A stretch of DNA of 51,602 bases from Trichoplax sp. H2 (Eukaryota; Placozoa; Uniplacotomia; Trichoplacea): assembly GCA_003344405.1 (NCBI GenBank), contig NOWV01000313.1:1-51602 (forward strand), written 5' to 3'. The translations under genes and the position numbers were made by a program. This document shows, in pieces, positions 12,501 through 24,500 of this stretch; position 1 is the stretch's first letter; the number at the start of each line of letters is the position of its first letter. The notes under the pieces are model-generated. The model was given only the letters and a program-made list of their open reading frames with translations. It did no database searches and was not told the origin of the DNA.

Positions 12501-15500
12501 CTAGTCCATGCTTCGTACACGGCTCTATAACACCGGGTGAGAAGTACTTTATCACAGTGTAATCTCGCCATAGAGAAGTTCGCGACATTTAGCCTGATAG
12601 CTTTATACTATTTAACGTAGATTAAAAAGTGTATAAACCACTACGAATCTGTAGAATTAAGAGTAAGTGTTAATAAGTGTTTCTTAAGCGAATTTTATTG
12701 CCCTGACGCGTAGTTTAGGAGAAGAATTGTAGATTTAATATTTTCGTTATCTTGTCAAAGAGCTGGTTTGTGATATATTTATACGATGTATGATCGTACT
12801 CTAATAAGATATTTTTCGCAGCATACCTGAATTTAACAAATAAATTGATATTAAAGAGGAGATTCTAATTCCATTTAGAATGCGAAAATTTAAGTTCGGT
12901 AAGATTAACTGGAATCATGAGCTGCAGCGAGATGGATTATTTCAAATCAAATGCATCTTTCTCTAGTAATGGTACTAATTTCGGTAATAACTAATATTAT
13001 AAGGAATATTTTAATAGGTTTAGCTGACAGAATTAAATAATTAAATACTTGGTGTTATTCTTTGGGTATTACACTATGATTAATCAAAGATGTAGCTTCG
13101 TATCGGCTTTGCTTAATGAAATAAGTAAATTGAAAGTTTATCAAAATTTAAACGCGTAAAACCAACTAATTATTGCTTGTAAAATAAAACACTAACAAAT
13201 ACGATCATTACCTTATAGTAATATCGTATTATTCGAAATTCTGTACATCTAACGGAAATCAGTTACATTGTGACGGTAATAACCTAGTGAAATTTCCGAT
13301 CATCAGAAATTCCTACTGGAAAACTATGTACGTAAAAGTTTTATAATGTCTATATTTAGTAAAAGCTTGACAATAACTTGATAAGAAATTAAAAGTCTCG
13401 TGATCATATTTCAGAAATTTGAGTAGTAATCATATCAAAGTTATTCCTGAGAACTTTCTATTTGAAACAAGAGGACTTGGATATTTGTAAATATGCCATA
13501 AGTTTAACATATTTAACATTATTATGAATCAAATATGATATCTCTTGTTAACGGCATTTATTAGAGACCTTAGCGATAACAGCCTCCGATCCTTAAATAG
13601 CAGTTTGCTTGACCTCTTACCGAACTTATTCGCATTGTAAGAATCTAAATAATTCCACTAAAATTATTACAATCTTATAGTAGCTGTAAATTATTGATAC
13701 TTGTGGTCAAATGAATAAATTTTTTTGACCATTACATGTGAATTTGATCGAAAATTGTGACGATCACTTCACGTCTAACCCAATCTCATCTAGGAATGTT
13801 AGCCATAATCTTATCTCTGAAATCAACCTTGGTTCTACGAGAAGAAAACAAAACAACATACGAATACTGTAAGATCATAACTGTAAAATTTTTTAAGTTT
13901 TAAATAAAATTGCCACTTATTTTCTCTTTAGCTTTAATTCTAGAAGTTTTCTTCAGATATGATTAAACTTAGAAAATGATGATTTAAGGGAATGAATTAA
14001 TATTAATGTTACTTCATCAACATTGCCTAGAGTAAAGCGGAATTAATACAGTAGCTAAAGTAATTGAACGATTTTACCGCATTTTATTTTTAGAAATTTT
14101 CAGTAATCTTACTGCAACGAACTTGTTGTCATTACTGTAAATAAAGATTTAAAACTTTAAATTTATTTTTTATGCCATCAACCAAATATTCGTAATGTGT
14201 TCTATAAAAGTTAATGGACGTATTTCAGCTCATGAATTTATGCTTATTGTAGAGATTTTTCGATTAACATTATCAATGAAGTTAGTGAATCTACATTTCT
14301 TGGCTTCGCTGCCCTTATACAGCTGTATGTATGAAGTAAAATAATTATTTGATTTTAAAAATTACAGCTTGCTTTACTAACTACTCAATACTGATTGTAG
14401 AAATTTATCGAAGAATAAAATATTACAGATTTCAAATTTTACGTTTAATGTTCTGGAAAAGCTAGAAATATTGTAAGAACTTAAATTTGTAGAAATATCA
14501 CTTTTCTGATATTATTGCTTTCCTCCAATAATTACCATAACGAAGTCAAGTAAAGACGCCGTAATAATCATATTTCATACAAAGAAATTAATTTATTATC
14601 ACACTTTATATTCTTTATAGAGACTTATCAAATAATATTATAACCGACATGCAAGAAAAAGCTTTAAATGGTTTAAAATCCTTGCAGAATTTGTAAATAT
14701 TTATTTAATGGACTTAGATAACCTCATAATGCTGCTTTTTTTTGTGTATGATAATGATTATTGCTGAATCAATTAGAAAATTGACTTATAACAAGATAGT
14801 GGAAATTAAGCCATATGAATTCTTATCTTTAAATCGCTTAAAAATTTTGTAAGTTTTCTGTAATATTTTGTATTATGTTTACCATTGCAATAAGATATGA
14901 ATTATAAGAAACTTACCATTCCTCTTCTATAGGAACTTATCTAATAATATCATTGAAAGCCTATATGATCATTCTTTTGATGGATTAACTCAGCTTATTA
15001 GCATGTTAGGAATGAAATTTTAAAGTTACTCCTATCCAATATATTGTAAAATGCTAATTGAGGAGATATTTCTTCCGTAGAGATTTAAGTTATAATCGGA
15101 TTGCCTACGTATGTTCGGAATGTTTTCATCGATCACCTCGGATTCAAGTTATGTAAGTTTAGATTAGCTTACTAAATTCATAGTAAATTTTCAATACTTT
15201 AAAGGACTACCAATTATTAGTTTTTAATTTCGCTACATAACAATAAGATGTTTTTAATTACACTTTTACAGCAACTTGTATGCTAACAATATAACTGATT
15301 TTCACGTGCATACCTTTACTAATTTAACCGAACTGAAATCGGTGTAAGTATTTTTTGTGGTAATCCTTTCATCGGATATCAGCACTTAAAAATTTGTTTT
15401 CAAATTTAGTAATATTATGCTGCTATTCTTTTTCGATATAATCAATGTCCACTATAAATATCGATTGGTTGGTCATTATAAAAGGCTTATAGCTAGAAAC

Positions 15501-18500
15501 TCTTTAATAAGTATCCACTTTCATCAATTTGAACATTTACAGAAGCTAATAGACTTGTATGATATAGTAATTTACTTGTAGTTTATATAGGTGATATACA
15601 TTTGTCAATGGTATGTAATACAAGTAGATCAAATTATGCAGTCTATCGCATGCCTAAGTGTGCTTATTATATTTATCTAAATATTTTAGATCTCTTTATG
15701 ACAATCATATTACATTTCTGGAGCCAGAAGCCTTTTCTAAACTATCAAATTTAATAAAACTGTAAGCGGAGTCGAACGCATGAGCAAATTTTTAAGTATT
15801 TAACTTTGAATACCGAGTTCTATGACTTTATTTTTATATACGTTCATATATATCATATTACTGACCTTTATTATTTACTTCAAACTAAAAGTAATCTGGC
15901 ATTTAATAGCATCTATAAGATTCAGAAAGAAGTCTTCGGTAACCTAACCTTATTAAAAACGCTGTAAGGTCTATTAATTTAATATTCTATTTATTACAAT
16001 TATCTACTTATTTACACACTGATACGATTGTTTTGCTACAGCATTGACGTTGCTTTATTTAAATCATATTTTTTGGAAAAATTTATCATTCATGCATTAC
16101 ATTATTTGGATAGAATCATGGCCAATAATCGAATACAGAAAATTTATCCAGACGCATTTCAATCGATGCATAATCTTGAAGAATTGTATGAAATGTTATA
16201 TCGCTACAATTATAGCAGTTGACTAAATTCAATTGCGACTGCAAATGATATATATATAATTGACATAATGGGCTTGAAATATTCTTAGCAATGGCTTCAT
16301 ATATCCTATTAGTAATTGCCGCAAATATATTGCTCTAAAAGAATTTTAAGTAGTAATATTATACTATTATAAGTACCTTTGCAACCGTGCATTAATTGTA
16401 TATTAGGCAATATTGATGAGATTTTAAGGTAGAAAATGGTTTAGTTTTTAGTTTTTAGAAGTTTAACTTTTCGAAAATAATTAATAATGTGATTGCATTT
16501 GATTATTTATTTCCCAAAAATTTAATATTGTATTTCTTTGGGAAAATGTTAGGCGCATATCAGGAAATCTATTAGAAAATATAACGAAAGACAATTTGAT
16601 GCACTTGGAAAGATTGAAAATTTTGTAAGATGAACTTAAATTCGTTGAAAATCGTTATGAATTTACTTAGTACGATTTAGCATTCTAACCGTTGTAAATT
16701 TCGGATAGGGACATATCCAGGAATATTTTAAGAAATATTTCCGCATTATCCTTTATTCATTTGACTGAATTGAAATCATTGTAAGGATAATTAAGCTTGC
16801 TAGAACATATATACGATATATTATTTGTAGGGTTGGTTATTTAAAATAGATGCTACGTGCTGGGTATTTTCTATAGACATAAGTGATATGCTTCTACGTT
16901 TAATTCCTTCGCATACAGATATTTGCATCAAAATCAGCTAGAACATATCGAATACACTGCATTCATCGGCTTATCGAAATTAGATAATCTGTAAGTATAA
17001 ATGGACGTAACGTTTAAGCGTAGAACATTATCAATATCCGATATAATGACACTTCTTCTAAAGAATAAGCTCAGTAGAGCAAACTTTTTCTAAGCGCTAA
17101 TAAAATGCACTTTCAGAACTACGAGGACACTATAGCGATAACCAATAGCTTATTTAGCAGTAATCTATCCTTCTTAATATTTCAAAAGCTGTATCAATCC
17201 TGAATTCTATCAATCATATTTTTTAAATTATGACTGTTATACCCGGAATTATAGCAATTTATGCGGAAATATAATCTCAACGATAGATCCTTCAGCATTT
17301 GTAGCATTACATAGCTTGAAATCCTTGTAAGTTGTTACACAAGTGTAAGAAGCAAGACACAATTGAGCCGTTAATGCTAAATTTTTTTATAATTTAATAT
17401 GACAAATTAGTAGCTTTAATTTAAATTATGGTATTGATTAGGTCTATCTGCGGAAACATAATCGCCAAGTTAAAAGCACATCAATTTGTTGGTTTAACGA
17501 AACTACAGACATTGTATGACCTTTACGACATTATTAGTTGTTTACCATTGAATTAAGAAAATCGATACGGAATAATCCCCTTACATAGACCTGTTATTAT
17601 GATAATGATATAACATAGGGATTTCTCAGCTAATCGACTGGCTAGCTTAGACGTAGAATCCTTCAGCAAATTAGAAGACTTGAAATATTTGTGAGTGAAC
17701 TAGAGAATATTAACGCTGTAGGCATAGAGTAAAGTATCTTTGCACCATAGAACATATTTTCTCTCAAAATTTATTCACTTTTATATTTAAATGCTGTTTT
17801 TATTGTTTTAAAGGTATTTGCAAGGAAATCTTTTGACTAGAATGCACGAGAATCAATTTTCATCTTTACTCAATTTAACGGAATTGTATGCGAAAAATTA
17901 GCTACAGTAATTACTGTGTCGAAATCAGTTCTTATTTGCACTTTAAATAACGCATTAAATTTATTTAGGTCATTAGCTCAAAACAAGATCCAAAACATAG
18001 AAGTTGGTGCCTTTAACAGAATGCATTCAATGCTTAAATTGTAATTACACATATATTAAATCTGTTTAGCGTGCAGTTCATTAAATATTTGACCATTTAA
18101 AAAATACTTGACTACAAACATTAACATTATCTGTCAAATCAAATAGAAATTTAACTAGAAATAATATTCAAGAATTGCAAGCTAATACTTTTACAGGGAT
18201 GCAAAATCTAAATAATCTGTGAGTAAACTATTGATTTTGCGAATATCTATTTATCTAGACATACTATAATTGAGCATAACTGTCCTTTCAAAATTCACAC
18301 ATTCACCTAAAGCAAAGCATAAAATAGCTTAAAAATGTCGTTGATAATTATATTTTATAAACGAATACTGTGCAAGTAGAGTAAGCAAAAACTTTCTATT
18401 ATTTGCTAGCGATTCAGGTTAACTTANNNNNNNNNNNNNNNNNNNNAATGATATCTTCTTTAAGTAGCGTAAAGTATTTTAAGGTAGACGATGATAGAAG

Positions 18501-21500
18501 GTATAAAGGATTTTATTGAGATACAAGTTACAGGCTAACAATGATATGGTTGTTATAGATAAGGTATTTGAGATAGCAGGAATGTAGGAACTGACTAACG
18601 AGTTAGCGTACAAGGGTATTTATAGGTTTTAGATGGGATTGAGATAATGTCTTTATATGTATAGCATGTCGTCTATATGTAGTCATGATGTCGTACATTA
18701 TGAATGTAATACAATACAGTACTTAAACGGTATATGATAAGTATTCGTATATTAGGATATTACTATACTAGGCATCTTCTATATAAGATCATAATGTTAC
18801 AGACATACTATAATTGAGCATAACTGTCCTTTCAAAATTCACACATTCACCTAAAGCAAAGCATAAAATAGCTTAAAAATGTCGTTGATAATTATATTTT
18901 ATAAACGAATACTGTGCAAGTAGAGTAAGCAAAAAATTTCTATTATTTGCTAGCGATTCAGGTTAACTTATTTAATATCTCCATATTTTAAATCGAAATG
19001 ATTAGGGATTTGTCTCGAAATCGAATTTTTGCCATCCAAGAAAAATGTTTTCAAGGTTTAGGCAGGCTTCAATTTCTGTAAGATCTTACGTGTAATTACT
19101 AAATATTGTAAAATTAGATTCACGAATTGCAACTAAAATGTTTATCTTCTAAATTTTCTTACATTTTTAATTTTAGCGATCTATCTCGAAATAGATTGAC
19201 AACATTGACTAGATATCAATTTTCGCCTCTAAAATTCTTAAGAAAAATGTAAGATAACCTAGTACTTTAACTATGATGAAACTACAATTGTTAAACTGCA
19301 ACTTCCATTAGATATTTAGTCAATACTTAAATCTAGTAGGTTACGAATAAAGATCTATTTGGCTTCGTTATTTTTTATTATGGCTGTGTTACATTATTTT
19401 GAATTCGAAGTAATATAACGCCATTTGATAATGTGATATAAAGGCGCAAGAAGACATTAAGAATATTAATTTGCCACACCAAAATGCTGAGTTGTATTGT
19501 CCAATTAGGGATCTTTTAGTATCTGATGTTTTCATTTTAATTATGCAAAATATTCTGAATGGAAATTTACTTCCGACCACCGGAAATTACGTGCTTTTAA
19601 TTGATGATCTTAGATGTTTTAGTGAATATAATTTGCTAGTTCGTCAAGTTCAACTGGAATTAAATTTTTGACTTTTATTCTAAACATAGTAATCTCAACG
19701 ATAACAACATAACGAACATAGAAGACTATTTTCTTTACTCCTCATCGCATCTTCTAGAGTTGTAAGAACCTGTAGGATTTACAGCTTGTATCAATAATAT
19801 TCGAGGTTGCATTTGTAGAAGGATCGGTTTTCAGAGTGGCACTTTTTGAAAGTTGATTAGTCATTAATTATTATGTATTGAATATTTTGATCAGTTATTG
19901 GTAAAATTTTGAAAAATAGCATCTTATTCTTAGGAATCTTCAACGAAATCGTATTGGCATTATAAATGAGAAAATGTTATACGGCTTACTAAGTCTTAAG
20001 CAACTGTAAGAGTGCCATTGCATATACTAGATTATTTTTTGGCCATAAAATCTACGTCTTCAAGATCTATAATTAATTATCATTTCCGATTTAGTAATTT
20101 GGCCTTTAATTCACTCAAAAAAATACGGGATTATTTTGTTAGTTTACCGCATTTAACGCACCTGTAAGTAATAATAAGATTTCCTTGAGATATAATATTT
20201 ACTTATTTTTAGAAGAATAGAATTAAATGTAGTTACTATAGATTATAATAAAATTATTATTGCAGTAAATCGCTTAATTGCTTAATATTTAACAGTATTT
20301 GGAAGTGGCATAATAAATTTTCCAAAGACAGTCATTAGAAATGCTTTGTAGTAACCTAAACAATTATTTTATGTACCTAGTGCGATTAGCTGATACAAAT
20401 TTGCCCTTATTCACCGTATATTATAACCTTTAAAAGTACTAGAGTACACTAGAATATATCTTTATGTACGATGAAGATCCATTGCGATCATGTTTTAGGT
20501 CAAATTTGCAAATCTTGAGCAAATCTACTAGCCAATTTCGATGAAATTTGACAAATTTATATTTTCACTTATAAATAAAGTAAATTGTTGATTTACGATC
20601 GTTCTAAAGGCCATTGGCCCTATTCCATTCGGGCTCACGAAAACACTATATCTTAATCAAGTTTCTAATGAATGATAAAATTTAATTATTCTAGCTTGCT
20701 TAAAGGTAATAAAATTAACGAAATTAACTCTAACACGTTTATTGCATTGCAACGGTTGGAAATGATGTAAGTATCATCCAGCGACACCGGATTATAATTA
20801 AATGAATGATTGAATAAAAACTAAAAATGTATTTTTTTCAAAACTGTTCTGTTCTTAAATGATTTCCGTAATAGAAGTCATCTGATCATCAAAATTTGCT
20901 TGTAAATATCTAACTTATTGCAGAGACATTAGTGGAAATGATATGAAAAATATACAAGACGAAATTTTCTTAAATTTGGTTCACCTACTAGAGATGTAAG
21001 ATTAATAACAATAAACATAACTTTTTTAGCATGACAAAACTCATTAGACATTTAATTAGATCCAAATTAACTCCGGATATTTGCTTGTTTAGTCATTTAA
21101 ACTCTTCAGAAATTGTCTCTATTCCAAATAGGGCTTTGAAGCATTTGGCAGCTTTAAAAATACTGTAAGGGCATTGTTATTTTGTTATGAAACTCTAATG
21201 AAGTGTTAATTAGTAACAAACATATGGAGAAATTTTCCTTCTTCATTATTTGTAGTAATCTGACTGAAAATAAAATCAAATATATTGAAGACAATCAGTT
21301 TTATAGGCAAGGAAATCTTAAAAAATTGTAAGTCTTTTCCAGAAATTCTTAGCTTAAATTATCATATCTTAAATATTATCGCATATATCTTATTCACGAT
21401 TACTCTTGAAGTATGCCTTTTCTGTGTTTGGCAATATAGAATTAATTTGGTGGTGTTATAGAAATAGATTGAAATAGCTTGCTTAGTATATCTCAATGTT

Positions 21501-24500
21501 GTTACCTAGATATCTGTCTAAAAATGAAATTGAAACAATCCATGAAGGTTCATTTTCAGGTTTAAGAACCTTAGAAATATTGTAAGTAATAGTTGCATTG
21601 CTGCATCTTCATCATGAATAACTATACATAATGATAAAACAAAAAATCGTTCTAATGGCGAAATAATAAATGATTAATAAGATTAGAAGATCAGAAATCA
21701 GAATTTTATCTAAATTATCCGCCACATTGCATTTCACGTAAAGTAGCTAGAAATATAGCAGTATCATTATTGTCGCATAGTTTATCGCTTAAAAACAAAT
21801 AACAATACTACCTTATATTAGCCATACAGAAGATAAATATACGTTCAAATCTTCTAACATTATGAAATGTGGTATTAGTTATAGACCAGGATATTGCATA
21901 ATTTCGTTTAGTCTTAGCAAACTCTTGAGATATTATCCAGAATATCCTATGTTATATATATTTTTTTACTACATAATTACTACCATATTTCGTATCAATA
22001 ATATTTATTCATATTGATCAGCTTAGTCCAATAGCTAACCGTTTCAGATTTTTCTTTGCATTTATATCCATTATATTGCACTCTTTATCATATTATAGCG
22101 GATTTTTTTAAATCATTTTATGGTACCGATTAAGCTTTATGAGAATTGTCGTTAGGTGTAACATACAAACACATCATTAAATACTTAGGGATTTAAGCAG
22201 CAATAAATTACGTTCCCTGGCTTTCGGATTCGCAAAGGATTTAGTTAAACTTACTAAACTGTGAGATAAACTTCTTATGCTTTACTTTTACAGTAAAGAT
22301 TAACAACTATGCCATCTTAAATTATTTTAAGCTAATTCTAATGATTTAATTATCTAAGAGACCTCAGCCGTAATAAGATGATAGAAATAGGGAATCATTA
22401 TTTTGATGATCTTCGAACTGTAAGAACTCTGTAAGTATCTAAGTTTAGCTATTATTAGCTAATAAGATATATGTTATATTTTACTCATGAAAATGTTATC
22501 ATAGTTATATCAAGTAAATTGAAAATTGATATTTTAACCCAGTTTTATCCATTTAATAGAAATTTAGCCCAAAATTACTTGGCAACATTAAAGGGTTGTC
22601 GCTTTAAGAACTTGACATCTCTTAAAATCTTGTATGTATAAAATCACGATAACCATCTGTAATGAAGTCTTCTTTCTTAATAATATTTCAAATAACAATT
22701 GTTATTTTAAACTGAGTAATAATAGTAGTACAACAAATCACAGATCTTAAAATTTAGGATTTAGTTGAGAGGGATAGCGAATCTACTTATATAGCGTTAG
22801 AGGTTAATCAATAACAAAAACAAAATCAATACGACGGTTCGTAGTATTGTCAACGGAATTCAGTATGGAATTAATCTAATAACTTATAGTAACCATAATT
22901 AGCATTACAATACCATTCTTATATCATAATATATCTATATACAAGTAATCATGACACATTTTGTGTTGTTAAGACATATCAGGTATAACATCTAAGTAAG
23001 GCTATTCGCTATATCTTCGTATATGGATGCAACATCAGCACTCCATGTAAATACTATATCTTACAGTTGTGGCTAGATACGACACATTATAAACGTAAAA
23101 ACTAATCATGATTTTATTTTAATAATGCAAATATTGTTTCAATTTAATCTTTAGTTTTATAATCGATCTCTTTTCTCATATTTCATTTTTATCTCTTGAT
23201 CCTTTCTTTGTTTCTTTTCTATAAAACCAGAGACATTAGTCATAATAACATTAGCGATGTCCAAGTTGACGCTTTTCAAGGCTTAGAGATACTAGAAGAG
23301 CTGTAAGTAATGCAATTGCTTAAAATTTACAAAGTAGAAAGTTAATAATGCGTGAATTCATCTATTTTAAACACGGTTGGACGATAGTGCGTTGCGCAAA
23401 TGATTTTCTTGCTTGCTCTTACTTATCTAAAAAGTATATTCAAAGACATGCTACAATTTATATAATTCTCACAGCTCGAGATACAGCAGGATTTAGTAAT
23501 AATACTGCAATAGACATTGTTCAATAAAATAAGTCATGCAGTCGAAAAATAAAAAATTAGAACTATTCATAGTCGATACTTCATTTAAGAAAGACTCCAT
23601 TTAAATAGAAATTTTCTACATGCAGATAAGTTACTATCGTTATCGTCATTTCTAATTCAATGTTCATAATACTAATAGATGTGTAAACCGGCTGTCTTAC
23701 ATTATCTTACATATGAAATCTCAGCTTTGAAATAAAGCTTCTTAGTTATAGCATTGGATACATATTCATATTAATAAAATGAAAAATTTCGAATGGCGAC
23801 TTTTCCTAGATTTAGCATTAATAACTTATGTCGCTCTCGTACACATAAAATTTCTAAACACATTGATGCCTTATAGCAGCACTTTTATTTAAAAATGAGT
23901 TTCAATTTCAAATTATAAGATTCACGATTTGCTGGTACAGTTCATAATGTTTATTAAGACAGTCAATTATTTTTAATCTATGATACCCTTTCTTCCAATA
24001 AAGTAACTTAGTGGGCAACAATATGCACCACATACAATGTGCCGTGGTAGAGCCGTTGATTGACTTATTTATCATGTGAGTTTATGGTAATCGATGTGCG
24101 ATTACGAGTGTAATTTGACTCATTTATATTCAGAAATGTATTGCTAGGAGAGCAAGTGATCATTATCCTAAATAACATTGATCGATTTTTAATTAGGAAT
24201 CTAGGCAATAGCAACTTAGGTCGAAATGCCACTAATTGCATGGAGAAATTGCCACTTCTTAAGACATTGTAAATGAGCATTGATGAATGAACAGACTTTA
24301 ATTATGAGGATATGTTTCGTTTATATTTCAAGAACATGAGACATTTTATTCCTCTGTCTTAATATAATTTAAACTGCTAGCTTTCTATTAATGTTCTAAA
24401 TTTTTATTTTCTTTAAGAGATATAAGTTACAATAGCCTGGATATTGCAGGCGACCTGCAATCTAATCATATAAGATTACCACCTTTATCCACGCTGAAAA

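Noticed and set aside
14061-14136. Possible extra LRR exon ending at a GTAAAT donor
   Set aside because: The ending resembles S-N-L-T-A-T-N-L-L-S-L-L, but with the best acceptor the reading stops and the repeat spacing is wrong; the frame is complete without it.
16028-16226. Two overlapping ORFs of 60-64 codons
   Set aside because: One is a read-through of LRR exon 17 (16114-16185) into both introns; the other is a shadow in another frame.
19471-19671. 66-codon ORF in intron 29
   Set aside because: No LRR pattern, not needed for the frame, overlaps the start of no exon; random opening.
20482-20524. LRR-like ending S-N-L-Q-I-L
   Set aside because: No donor at the expected place and no first half of a repeat.
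23809-23870. LRR-like reading L-F-S-I-N-N-L after a CTAG acceptor
   Set aside because: Spacing is one residue off, no donor follows and a stop is reached; at most a relic.
24065-24280. 71-codon antisense ORF
   Set aside because: Lies over LRR exons 41-42 and their intron on the other strand; no motif.
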